64,000 bases of DNA from contig WHVD01000001.1 of the NCBI GenBank assembly GCA_015178975.1, positions 1,426,001 to 1,490,000 of the forward strand. The letters are read 5' to 3'. A program made the position numbers and the translations under genes. This stretch comes from Hysterangium stoloniferum (lineage: Eukaryota > Basidiomycota > Agaricomycetes > Hysterangiales > Hysterangiaceae). The notes under the pieces were generated by a model that saw only the letters and a list, made by a program, of their open reading frames with translations, was not told where the DNA came from and did not search any database. Shown piece by piece: positions 32,674-44,196 of the stretch (position 1 is the stretch's first letter; each line of letters opens with the position of its first letter).

Positions 32674-32895
32674 CACTGCTGGGCTGATCCCCTATAGGGG
32701 ACACTCAAAATCCTTCTCAGTGAGGTGGAATTTAAGAAATGGATTTTGTTTGCCACAAAATTTCAAATTGATTTCCTTATAAGGAAATTACTAGAATCTT
32801 GCAGTGCACAAAATCCATTTCTTAAATTCTAACAAAATTTGACATCCCTGCAAAGGATTTTGTGGTGCTCCAAAAGTGGTTCACCCCAGCAGTGC
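32674..32895. mobile_element. 222-bp hairpin MITE, CACTG ends
   Basis: Ends are CACTGCTGGG and CCCAGCAGTG, flanked by CAT on both sides (32671-32673 and 32896-32898). The opposite arm of the host element has the empty site GAGAGACATATACC. Inside lies a perfect 21-bp inverted pair containing AATTTAAGAAATGGATTTTG, and a central TTTCCTTATAAGGAAA palindrome. CACTG ends with a 3-bp duplication point to the CACTA (EnSpm) superfamily. Confidence 0.85.
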
Positions 32896-33494
32896 ATATA
32901 CCACGAATAATACTACAAATACCTCTGGCCTTACCTAAAAAAAAATACCTCGCCCCTCACCATCCTCCCGGTTACACCCATGCGCTGGCTTTGTGACCAT
33001 GGTCCAACGTGACCATCAGCCACCGTGTCACTCACCTCCCAAACCCCAGCGCTCATCATTGCGTGTCGTCACGGTGTTGCACGTCGTCATTGTCGCTGAC
33101 AGTGACGGCAAGCCGCACTTCCTAAATGTCTGCGAAAAATTCCATTGTTTTTTCCTACCATCATGTAAACATATTTCTAGTATAGACATTTATAATACAC
33201 ACTTGTCAATGGGTAAACCTAGGGATTTATTTTTATTTTTTGAGAGTGATTATTTTTTAACAACTACTGATCGTTCAAAGTCCAGACTTTATTCAAAGTA
33301 TATTTTCCCACCCCTTCACCCATCATTTTGTTTACTACTATCATCATTATCCTCACTATCTTCCCCCTCCCACTTTTGAGTCCATCATCAATCTCCTGTC
33401 CAGAATGCATGAACTTAAATCCAGTGAATGCTAATAATGATGTCAGTATATAAGGACAGAGAGGGTATGAGATATGCACCAATCCCAAAGTCGT

Positions 33495-33748
33495 TGTAAT
33501 CCCGTCGTCAATTGGGATCACTGGCGGTCACACGAGTTGACAGGACCACGTTGTATTGTCTAGAACTGAGACGAGATACAGGATGTTACAGCGTACGGTA
33601 AGGTAAGAGAAGGAAAACTACCTAGGCTTTATATGCTATGATCACGTGGTAGAACAAAGGGAGTGGAACAAGGGAGTGGAACAAAAGGACAATGAGAACA
33701 AAGGAGTGGAACAAAAGGAATGAGTAAGACTGGGGTGCCAGGCTTACA
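33495..33748 (+). repeat. 254-bp solo LTR inside the left arm
   Basis: Begins TGTAATCCCG and ends CCAGGCTTACA. Flanked by GTCGT and GTCAT (33490-33494 and 33749-33753), a 5-bp duplication with one G-to-A change at a CpG. The right arm of the host element has the uninterrupted sequence (CCAAAGTTGTAGATC on its complement). The ends match the LTR at 24145-24536. Confidence 0.85.
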
Positions 33749-35830
33749 GTCATAGATCAACTTGTTTCACTTACCTATATCAGTGCAAATAAAAGGCAAT
33801 TGTCAGATGGTCTGGTAGCTTGCATTTCCGTTGCACTGAAATGCACAGGATATGATGCAGATTACATAAAAATAGTATTATGTGTTACTTACCAACTTGT
33901 CAACCCAAAACTCTACATGGTTTACAGACAGTGGCATGTGCAAGTCATCATGGGGTCCCCAGTAACATACATTGTGCCCGGTTTCATTACAACTCCATTG
34001 TTTTTGAAGTTTTGCCTGAATATCTCTCTCCTCCCGGTCTTAATGATGTGGTCCCATTGACCTGAGCTCAATTCACCTGGGGAAACCAAGAATGGTTGCT
34101 CCTCCATGTCCCCCCCCCCCCGGGTGGCTGGACGTATTGGTGGGCCCTCCTAGCATCATAACAACGATTGGTGGGTCATGATATCTGGTTGCTCCTTGAC
34201 ACTGAAATGCACAGGATGTGATTAGCACATGTTTCTCTCATTGGTGACTGACCTTGAATGGGATACCCACACATGCCTCAAATATGCAGAATGCCCAGAA
34301 TCGGTGATGGATGTCCGCCATTGTTACAGAATAAAGAAGGACAATGGCCACAACAGTACAGACCAGGGATGAGAGTTTTGCATGTAGCGCGACAGATGAA
34401 TTGACATCTCATCCTGGTGGTGGGTATGACATGATTGCGGTATAAATGAGAGAACTAAGCATCATGGTGACCATAAGGCTTGTGAATATATATCCTAGCG
34501 GGAGAGGGCACGATGTTGGAGAGACTTCCTGTAGTGATGGCACCCATAGAAAGACGAACAGGTACATGGACCCTTCGAAACAAGTTTGGGTAAACACAAT
34601 GACCAAGAGAGACAGATCTGCAGGTGTTATAGCAATGGCTACAGATTACATGATAATGGCATTGTATTTTACTCACAAGCTTGAACTCAGCTGGGACCTC
34701 TACATGATTTGCAGACAGTACATATGTCCTGGTCATCATCAAGGGCCCAATAACTTGAAGGTGGTAGCTCCTCAACATCTTCTTGGAGGTTGGATGTGGT
34801 ATTAATGCACCTCTCTGGCATCTTGATGGTAGTAGGTGGGTCATGGTAAGTCATTTCTCCTTGTCACTGCAATGCACAGGATGTGATATAAATTATGTGA
34901 CAATAGCATAATACTTTACTCACCATCTCATCAACCCGGACCCCATGATGACCTGCACATGCCACTGTCTGTAAACCATGTAGAGTTTTGGGTTGACAAG
35001 TTGGTAAGTAATGCATAATGCTATTTTTATGTAATCTGCATCATATCCTGTGCATTTCAGTGCAATGGAAATGCGAGCTACCAGACCATCTGACAATTGC
35101 CTTTTATTTGCACTCATATAGGTAAGTGAAACAAGTAGATCTACAACTTTGGGATTGGTGCATATCTCATACCCTCTCTGTCCTTATATACTGACATCAT
35201 TATTAGCATTCACTGGATTTAAGTTCATGCGTTCTGGACAGGAAATTGATGATGGACTCAAAAGTGGGAGGGGGAAGATAGTGAGGATAATGATGATGGT
35301 AGTAAAAAAAATGATGGGTGAAGGGGTGGGAAAATATACTTTGAATAAAGTCCGGACTTTGAACAATCAGTAATTGTTAAAAAATAATTACTCTCAAAAA
35401 ATAAAGAAATCCCTAGGTTTACCCATTGACAAATGTGTATTATAAATGTCTAATAGTACTAGAAATATGTTTACATGATGGTAGGAAAAAACAATGGAAT
35501 TTTTCACAGACATTTAGGAAGTGCGGCTTGCTGTCACTGTCGGTGACAATGATGCTGCGACGACGCACAATGATGAGCGCTGGGGTTTGGGAGGCAAGTG
35601 ACACAGTGGCTGACAGTCACGTTGGACCATGGTCACAAAGCCAGTGCATGGGTGTAACCGGGAGGATGGTGAGGGGTGAGGTATTCTTTAGGTAAGGCCA
35701 GAGGTATTTGTAGTATTATTTGTGGTATATGTCTCTCACTGTCAGACATACCCAGTTAGGTGGGTCAGCCAGGGTGTCAGTGCATGCTACTTAGGTAAGG
35801 TATGGTGGGTCCATTAGGTGAGGAAAGTAG

Positions 35831-35987
35831 TGTTGAAGTAATAGCATTACATAAGCTACTGCAGGGCAACTGTATAGTTGCATTTCACTTACAGATATTA
35901 TATATGGGATGGAGACCAATCACATAGCTCTTCAGTGAAGGTTTATCACTGAGAATCATATTTAGAACTGCACAAATAACTACAACA
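35831..35987 (+). repeat. 5' LTR of the decayed Copia
   Basis: 157 bp from TGTTGAAGTAATAG to CTACAACA, directly followed by GGTTATGGGCCC. It starts two bases after the right target duplicate of the hAT-like element. No matching 3' LTR was found. Confidence 0.65.
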
Positions 35988-36752
35988 GGTTATGGGCCCT
36001 GCAGAACCTAATATCAAGAGCTTCATTGTCCCAAAACTTGACTGAGATGGATTGAACTGGGTTACCTGGAAGAACCAGACACTGATAGTACTCAGTGCCA
36101 GTAGAGGTCTAAAATGACATCTTGAGGGAACTGCCACTGCCACTGACTTTCAGCATGAAGCACATCATGACAGAAGATGATTGGGCCAAGGTTGAAGCTG
36201 TGGAGCAATGGCAGGACAAGTTTGAACAATGTGAGGTATACATATATCAAAGCTCGGATCTTCATATCCATTGAACTGTGTCTTCAGATTAAACTTCAGA
36301 AGCTAAGAATGGCAAAAGCAGTGTGGGATATGTAATGTATTTAGGGGTTTCTCTCAGATAGCTCAATAAATGCTATAGTGTCACAGAGCTTCAACAATAA
36401 AACAAGCAAAGGTCCAGTAATTTAAACACTGATAGATTAATTAGTTGTGCTATTAAGCTTAAACAACTAAAATCAATGCTTATTTTGATTATTGAAAGGT
36501 TCAATAGAACTATGTATGACTCTTTTAGCAAATAAACAGCTATTCCATGAGAATAGGGGCTGGAAGCTGAATATGTATATGTGCAGTAACTTGGAAGAGA
36601 CTTGATATAAAGCTTCACTTTCTTGTATGCTTATTTGTAACTATTAATAGATATTTAACAAGGTGTTAAATAATTTATTAACAGAGACAATAATTTGTAT
36701 CAGATTAATTGAGTGCTTGTACTTGATTAATTCAATAAACTTAGGTATGGGC

Positions 36753-37336
36753 TGTTATGACTGGAAATCCCGCCAGACTCCAGGCACTAACTTATATGCA
36801 CCCACCCTCTACATGCACCAATTATCAGTTTACTGGAATACCCACTGGACTCTGGACATCAGATCTGTCCATGCTCAACCTTCATCACTTCATGTATCAG
36901 TCACCAGAATACCCGCTGGACTCCACTCCTGTCTATCTCCAACCCTGTCCCATGCACCAGTCACTGGACCCCACTCAGAAAACCCAACAGCTCTCTAACC
37001 GAGCCCTGTTCCCATTATGGTCAAATGACCTGTCACGATTCAGATGTTATGACCGGAAATCCCACCGGACTTCAGGCACTAACTTATACGCACTCACACC
37101 CTATATGCACCCATTGTCAGTTTACCGGAATTCCTGCCGGACTCCGTACGTCAGACTCGTCTACATTCATCTTCATTATGTTGTGTTTCAGTCACCGGAA
37201 AATTCACCAGACTCCGTCTCTGTCTATTTCTGACCTTGTCCCGCGCGTCAGTCACCGGACCCCACTCAGAATACCTGTCTTCCCTCTAACTGAGCCCCAT
37301 TCCCATTTTAGTCAAATGACCTGTCACGATTCGGAC
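36753..37336 (+). repeat. Tandem duplication, two ~292-bp units
   Basis: Unit 1 starts at 36753 and unit 2 at 37045, both with TGTTATGAC.GGAAATCCC. They align along their whole length to CAAATGACCTGTCACGATTC. Unit 2 keeps many CG dinucleotides where unit 1 has TG or CA (for example TACCGGAAT against TACTGGAAT). The unit may be the start of another LTR. Confidence 0.8.
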
Positions 37337-37679
37337 TCCGCTCCCACTCCATTTCCCGTTATGGTTTATGATTTGTCACTATTCAGACTCCACTCTGTTC
37401 TGTCCCATTCCTAACACCAAATTTGGTGTTTACTATTCTCGTTTTATGTTTTGCTAGTTTCATTTCATCATTACTGGATTTGGTATGTTATTCATTCCAT
37501 GGTCTATATAGTCTGGCAGATGTTGTACATACAATCCAGTCAGAAAATCGGCTTAGATTCCCCCCAGGAATCTAATACATTTTCCACTCTAAACTCCTCC
37601 TTGAATTACACCACTCACACTAGCCGGAGCCCGTGGGCTCCAACACATCTATCTCTCTTATTTATCTCAACTCCCAACC

Positions 37680-38502
37680 TCTCGGCCCTCGACCTCTTGA
37701 CCCTCGACCTCTTGACCCTCGACCTCTTGACCCTCGACCTCTCGACCCTCGACCTCTCGACCCTCGACCTCTCGACCCTCGACCTCTCGACCCTCGACCT
37801 CTCGACCCTCGACCTCTCGACCCTCGACCTCTCGACCCTCGACCTCTCGACCCTCGACCTCTCGACCCTCGACCTCTCGACCCTCGACCTCTCGACCCTC
37901 GACCTCTCGACCCTCGACCTCTCGACCCTCGACCTCTCGACCCTCGACCCTCGACTCGACCCTCGACCTCTCGACCCTCGACCTCTCGACCCTCGACCTC
38001 TCGACCCTCGACCTCTCGACCCTCGACCTCTCGACCCTCGACCTCTCGACCTCGACCTCTCGACCCTCGACCTCTCGACCCTCGACCCTCGACCCTCGAC
38101 CTCGACCCTCGACCCTCGACCTCTCGACCCTCGACCCTCGACCTCTCGACCCTCGACCTCTCGACCCTCGACCCTCGACCCTCGACCTCTCGACCCTCGA
38201 CCTCTCGACCCTCGACCTCTCGACCCTCGACCTCTCGACCCTCGACCTCTCGACCCTCGACCTCTCGACCCTCGACCTCTCGACCCTCGACCTCTCGACC
38301 CTCGACCTCTCGACCCTCGACCTCTCGACCCTCGACCTCTCGACCCTCGACCTCTCGACCTCGACCTCTCGACCCTCGACCTCTCGACCCTCGACCTCTC
38401 GACCCTCGACCTCTCGACCCTCGACCTCTCGACCCTCGACCTCTCGACCCTCGACCTCTCGACCCTCGACCTCTCGACCCTCGACCTCTCGACCTCGACT
38501 AC
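37680..38502. repeat. Minisatellite, 15-bp unit CTCGACCCTCGACCT, ~55 copies
   Basis: About 820 bp of head-to-tail repeats with occasional shortened units (CTCGACCTCGAC). Each unit has two CpG and two TCGA sites. The unit length is a multiple of three and contains no stop in several frames on both strands. That creates long but meaningless open frames (LDLST, PRPLD, RSRVE, GREVE patterns). It is not a gene. Confidence 0.95.
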
Positions 38503-39085
38503 GACCCCTTGACCCATGAACCCCGCCCAGACTCCCCAGGATTCCCGTCCACCTGTCTGAAATTGGACAACACGATCTCATGAGGGTGCAGCCTATAAGC
38601 TGAAGCCAAGTCCTACCGGATATCCCACGGGTTTCTCCAGAAACCCACTGTGTACATACCCTAACACATTCCAAACAACAAGTGGAAGGCTTAGTGGTGT
38701 CGCCACCTCTCGGGTGGTGTCTTATATGAAAAAAAAGGGTCCAGTGCTAAGTACTCCCATGAAAGAGAATTGGGGGATTTGATGACATTTGAAAGATTTG
38801 AAATAGAGGGGTAGGGCTGAGTTAAATTGAGCATGTTGCACATTCAACACCACCAATAGGTGAAATTGGGAATGAGGTTGAAGTGGGCAAACAGGGCAAC
38901 AGCCAAGAGACACAAGTGAAATGTGCATGTAGTTTGTCACTTGAAGGGGCCCTTCATAGGAAGTGACACCCTAATAGTGATAGTCCTGCTGGAGGTGATA
39001 GCCTATCAGTGGACACCAAAACCACCGACTGAGCCTCAAAGATGGAATGTTGATAAGGTCGATGACATGATTATTTACTGATGAA

Positions 39086-39265
39086 GCATGCCGTACAGTG
39101 CTGTACATACCGCTTTACGGCCATACCTATACGGTGCAAGACGGTGCCACCCATACTGTCTACCATGCCGTTGAAACCCAACCACGATGACCAACGGTAT
39201 GGGTGCCATGACCATCATATGGCACCATATGAACCGTCAGTGTACAGCACAGTGTGCAGCCCTAA
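39086..39265. repeat. Short hairpin-forming element (possible MITE)
   Basis: GCCGTACAGTGCTGTACA near the left edge pairs imperfectly with TGTACAGCACAGTGTGCAGC near the right edge. The inside repeats variants of ACGGTG and CCATA. No clean target duplication was found. Confidence 0.4.
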
Positions 39266-41430
39266 TCTTTGGGTTATGATGTATTCTCTTGTATACAGCA
39301 AACTTTCAAATATATTTCATATGATTTAAATTTAGTTGGTTTAGAGAGTTAACCAGGACTATCTGGGGTATCAATCCCCATTGTGCAATTTATTCCAAAA
39401 GAATAATCTACAGATGATTGTTTGACTAAATTTTGTCAGATATAGGATAAATATTAATATTTTTGCATTCTTCAGAGTGATACCTAATCAACTGAATTTG
39501 ATTAAATATTAATTTTACAACAAACAATATAAATATATACTTTAGTGGATAAATAACTTTTAAAGTTTTGGGTTATCCTCCAAAAAATGTGCAAGGCAAA
39601 GTGCTGGGAAGCAATAACTAAGTAAATAAAAGATAAATAATTAGTTAAAAAATTATATAATAAATTAAATACAATATAATAGCATTATATAAGCTATATG
39701 CTATTATTATGTGAAGTTAAAAGGAACTAGGCCTTAGATTTCACAATAAAAATATAATAAAAATGCAATAAATTTGAAAAAATACCAATTAATTCAAAGA
39801 AAATTAAGAGAATTTTATAAGATAATACTGATACCTCACAGGATGCATTATGTCTCAAAAATGAGGACAAAGTGCTGTCAATTAAATTGACATCAGGCAT
39901 CACATGTATGAGATGAAGTGCAAAGATAACTTGGCAGTCAAAACACATCTCAATGAACTCATGAAAATGCAGGCCCAACTTGAGGGCATGGGTGCCAGCC
40001 TATTAAATGATGATCTAGTCATGATTACATATACTTGGATCATTGCCAAAAACCTACCAGCCAGTCATTAGCACAATATCAATGTCTGTGGAATTCACCA
40101 CATCATCTCTCAACCAAACAAAGTGGTCAAGCCATAACTGAAGAATATGAAAGACTCATTATCAAAGAGAAGAAGCTGAAGACCTCTGAGACTGCTATGT
40201 CAGCATCCAGGCACTGTGGGAGATCTAAAAACACACAGAGAATGGAGAAATCCTTCAAAAATACAGAGTGTTTAAACTGTAGGGATATATGTAGGTCACA
40301 TTTCAGCTGAATGTTGAAAACCAAAGAAGAAGGGACAGGGAAAATATGAATGGAAAGGAGGGAAGTCAAAAGCAAATGTGGCAATGTCAAGCACAGATTT
40401 CACATTTACAGTAATATTCTCCAGAACCACACTATCCCAGGAAATGAGCCCAATAGACACACTGAAATAGATGTGTACAATTCATCAGTGTTGAATCACA
40501 TGTCCCTTTCCTGCCACCATTTCATTACATTCAAAGAGACCAACATTCAAAGAGACCACCCTACACCCCATAGAGGCTACCAATAAAGCTGTTTTTCATG
40601 TAACCAGGACTGGAAGCATGAAAGTTGCTATACTGAATGGAAATTCAATGGTCAATGTAACCCTGAACAATATGCTGTAGTGAAGTCACTGATGATAATG
40701 CATGATGAGATAGCTTGAGTTGTCCTTCTGTGTCATTTACAAAGATAGGAGATAATCATATTCACTTATGGAGTTGCTTGGTACAAACTGTGAGATGAAA
40801 GAATGAACAACTGAATGAAAAGAAGCCTAGCATGGATGTACTGCTGAAGCCTCAATCCATGATATCCCAATCCATAACTATAATTCATGATTGGGATAAT
40901 AAAAGTGCACATTGATGTTTGACAGGTCAGAATTCAATAGTGCACTGCAAGACCTGATGATGGAGACATATCTTCTGGGTTGAGATGCAACACTTGCAAC
41001 ATATCCACATGAGCAGTTCAGTGGGATAATCAATGTAATCCTGATGGTTCTGGGAAGCATGCCAGGACATACCAAGGATGAAGGAGGTTATATGAACTAC
41101 ATCTCAACAAGTGTTCTAGATGGACATACCCCTTATGAATTACTGCAAAATGAAAAACCAAATCTAGGAAGTGTTCCTGAATGGGGCACAGAAGCATGGA
41201 TACTCAAGGAAGAACACAGGAAGCTGGAAATGAAGGTCATTGGGTTGGATTCAGTGAAGAAAGTAAAGGCCACTGTATCTATTGGTCTGGGAAATGCCAC
41301 ATTACAGCTGAATGTAACATCAGATTCAATGAATCGACTACTGTCATCTTAGATGATGTACAGGCTGAGGGAGGGAATATACTCTCAGACAGCCAGAACA
41401 CAATGAAAAATGACATACTTATGCCCCAAC

Positions 41431-42111
41431 TGTTAGGATTCCCAATGTTTCAGACCACCATGAGCTGTTTTTAGCCTCATAACCCTCCATTGTCCCATTA
41501 TTGGTACCCCCACTTATGGTAGCACTGTCTGCAGTGCCCCCTGACACTTGTTTTGTTGTATTGTAGCACCTTAGCTTTCCATTCTCCATTCTGTTCACTC
41601 CCCCATCACCATTCCACATATATATACCATTTGCCATCTCACACCTTTTTAGTATACATACTTTGCTATATTATATTTAGTTTCACTTGCATCCCTATTT
41701 CCTTCCCCTACTTCCTTTTGGCCTGTCATCACTCTCACTTCTCCGATCAGCCCTCTGATAATCAGTCTCCCTGTAGTATAAAGTTCTTTCATGTATGCTA
41801 CAGTTTCCTTCAGTTCGAAAATCAACATAGATTACCCCTTTCTAGTTCTCAGTCCTATTACTCCTATTCTAATACCCTCAAAGGTGTCTTCAGCAAGCCA
41901 TGCCCCCTCACCTTACAACTCTTAGTAATTTGGCCCTCTGGTCAATTGAGCTAAGTGTTGATCTCTGTTTCTACTGTAAGGGTGCAACACATAAGTTGAA
42001 GCCAAGCTCCACTACATTTATAGAGTTGGACCTCCTTCCTGACTAGTATGATCTCTATCATTGGCTCCCCGACTTAGAGCTTCTCCTTCTTTTTAGGCTT
42101 ATAACTGAACA
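41431..42111 (+). repeat. 681-bp solo LTR in the decayed Copia
   Basis: Begins TGTTAGGATTCCC and ends TAACTGAACA. It is flanked by CCAAC on both sides (41426-41430 and 42112-42116). It contains the promoter-like word AGGGTGCAACACATAAGTTG, related to the one at 38584-38610. Confidence 0.8.
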
Positions 42112-43057
42112 CCAACAACAACCAGCATGCACAAATCAACCTGCTCAAAGACTTTGAAGAGATGGAAACATCTGGACAAGGACAAAGGATATGAAAAAAA
42201 AACATCAGTGTATGTCCATGACATTAATACTTGCCAGGGGTCCACAGAAAGGTGACAGAAAGGTCCAGCATTCCCAATACCCCTTGAAACACCTCAGAAA
42301 GACCCACCACAAGATGTTGCAACTGTTGCAGCAATGCTAAAATCAATGATCAACTCAAGAATGAGAGAAATGAAGACCTACCAGCCATCTCAACAATGTT
42401 TGAGAATGCAATGGCAGCAACCCTATACATGGGAACTATAAAAAGGTATGAATATTGTAGGGAGCAGAGTCATCATGCTATACAAGCACAGTCCAAATGG
42501 TGAGGTCACAGCTTAAGTCTAGGTTCATAATGCAAGGGTTCTCTCAGGAAGAGGACATAGACTATAATGAAACATTATCACCTACTGCCAAGCTGACTGC
42601 TATCTGCATCATCACTGCCATTGCTACACAGAATGACTAGGAGCTCAAACAAACAGATGTTGATGCTACATACAATATCTCAATGCACCTCTTACCAAAA
42701 CAATCTACATGAGACAACCAAAAGGACTTGAGGTTCCAGGAAAAAAACACATGGGATGCTTGCTCAAATGTGTGATATACAGACTGAAGCAAGTTGGTCA
42801 TTAATGGTATCAACACCTGTGAAGAAGTATGTTCTGAGTTGGATTCACCCAATGCCAAGTCGAACATGCAGTGTTCTACAGGTATACTGATGAAACTGCA
42901 TTAATTGTTGCAGTTGATGTTGACAACATGACTATGGCAATCACCTTGAAGTTTAAGAATGAGCTTTGACAAGAATTCAGAATAAAAGAGCTAGGGGAAC
43001 TCAAACTAATTACAGGGAAAGAACTCACTTTCAATATTCCACTTATACTTATACATA

Positions 43058-43487
43058 GGGGGCAGTCACAAAAGCAGTAGAGAGTGCCAGGAAAAATAAA
43101 TTCAGACAAATGAGTCTAAAATACCCCAAAAACACAAAGAATAATGCATAAATAATTTTTAACAGGATGAGGAAAGGGACCATTACTAACCTGGAGGTAT
43201 GTCGTATCTTCCAGCAAGAATATGTAGAAACAGAAATCAAGGCAAAAAGGCACAGAATTGAGGGTCAATTTCACTGTATGAATAATATTTAAGCAAAAAA
43301 AGGTAAGGTTAATTACAGGGTCAGGACTCACCTTCAATACCCTTTTATATATCCCAGAAAGAATAGAAACAGCAACAAAGCCAAAAAGCCATAAAATGGG
43401 GGGTCAATGTCACCTATACAAAATACCTTTGAGTAAAAAAAGGTGAAATTAATTTCAGGGACAGGACTCACCTTCAATACCTCACTT
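43058..43487. repeat. Degenerate ~135-230-bp tandem repeats
   Basis: Three or four diverged units share words such as CAGGACTCACCTTCAATACC, AGAAACAG.AA.AAAGCCAAAAAG and GGGTCAATNTCAC. The first unit (43058-43290) matches the reverse complement of 52394-52620 on the far side of the Gypsy element. No coding capacity. Confidence 0.65.
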
Positions 43488-44118
43488 TGTGAGAGGTATG
43501 GCGAAATACACTCAGGAAATATAGTCGGATGAGCTCTTACTATATTTCCTTTATTATTTCTGTTTTCTCTCTTTTATTATATCTATAATTAGTTTGACGA
43601 CCTATGTATGTGGTACATTGACTCTTGTGGGCGCATACACGCCAGACTTATGTATTCTAGCGCCCGTAGTTTAGAACTCAGACACTTTTTACACCGCAAC
43701 CACGACTTACCCAGACACCTGTTAGTGTCCTGTAAGTTGTGATTGGTGTATCGTCTTGACCATCACAGATGGGCTTTAGCCATCTACTCAATCAGAGTTT
43801 CGAACTGTACCAGTCGAAACTCAATCCTTATCTCAATCCGTGAGGACTACATCCACGCTACTCTATTATTCGACTCTCTAGTTACTCTACTTTGCACTCA
43901 AGCAGTCGTTCAGAATCGCACTTAACAGTCGATTCTACTTATTTGTTCTAGCTCTCTACCTTATTCTAGATAGCTACTTCTCTCTACAGTATTGAACTAA
44001 GTAGTCAATACACGTTCAGTCTGTATTAGACTTAGACAGTCAATACATCTTAGTGTCGTACCTAAACGGTCGATATTCTTCGTATATAGAACAGTTAGAA
44101 CTTCCACCACTCTTCACA
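43488..44118 (+). repeat. Gypsy 5' LTR
   Basis: 631 bp from TGTGAGAGGT to CTCTTCACA, with TGTGA/TCACA inverted ends. GTGGTGATCCGGGCCGG follows, in the primer-site position. The 3' part repeats variants of AGTCAATACA. The left border is inferred from the end sequence and from the change from the preceding tandem repeats. Confidence 0.65.
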
Positions 44119-44196
44119 GTGGTGATCCGGGCCGGACCGTACTTTCCCTACGAAGAAAAAATGATACTTTATGACTATTAGCTTCTAAGCACGTAA

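Larger units (their letters stand above)
32581..35820. mobile_element. Non-autonomous DNA element with ~900-bp inverted arms (hAT-like)
   Basis: The ends are CACCTAATGGACCCACCATA and its reverse complement, flanked by a perfect 8-bp direct repeat AGGAAAGT (32573-32580 and 35821-35828). The right arm (about 34926-35820) is the reverse complement of the left arm (32581 to about 33965) once a 222-bp MITE and a 254-bp solo LTR are removed from the left. The 960-bp centre has degenerate internal repeats built on AATGCACAGGATRTGAT and no transposase. An 8-bp duplication fits hAT best; the CACC ends are not the usual hAT termini, so the superfamily is inferred. Confidence 0.9.
36331..39840 (+). mobile_element. 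LTR-derived 3.5-kb insertion in the decayed Copia gag
   Basis: The left 415 bp (36331-36745) match the first part of the solo LTR at 16784, and the right 240 bp (39600-39840) match its last part. The flanks are GGATA and GGATG (36326-36330 and 39841-39845), a 5-bp duplication with one change. The middle differs from the solo LTR: it holds a 292-bp tandem pair, a long minisatellite and a hairpin. So this is an LTR of the 1.3-kb family whose centre was replaced or invaded. The Copia gag reads up to AKAVWD on the left and resumes on the right, which confirms the outer borders. Confidence 0.8.
35831..43040 (+). mobile_element. Decayed Copia retrotransposon, broken by nested insertions
   Basis: A 157-bp 5' LTR (35831-35987) begins TGTTGAAGTA and ends TACAACA. 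The primer site GGTTATGGGCCC follows, the same as in the intact Copia. Gag pieces (TWKNQTLIVLSASRG; WAKVEAVEQWQDKFEQ) run to 36330, are cut by a 3.5-kb insertion, and resume at 39846 (KTHLNELMKMQAQLEGMGAS). Integrase C-terminal pieces (LDGHTPYELLQNEKPNLG; VGFSEESKGH) lie at 41080-41370. A solo LTR interrupts at 41431. Reverse-transcriptase pieces (FIMQGFSQEEDIDYNETLSP; VDNMTMAITLKF) lie at 42490-43020. RNase H and the 3' LTR were not found. Stops and frameshifts are frequent. Confidence 0.85.

Noticed and set aside
33880..35366. Short frames in the foldback element as a possible transposase
   Set aside because: All are short, lie in inverted or repeated sequence and show no catalytic motif.
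37680..38502. CRISPR-like array
   Set aside because: The units are contiguous with no spacers and the sequence is eukaryotic. It is a minisatellite.
37451..38674. Open frames of 300-350 codons on both strands
   Set aside because: They are produced by the 15-bp minisatellite, whose unit has no stop in several frames. The proteins are pure repeats (LDLST, PRPLD, RSRVE).
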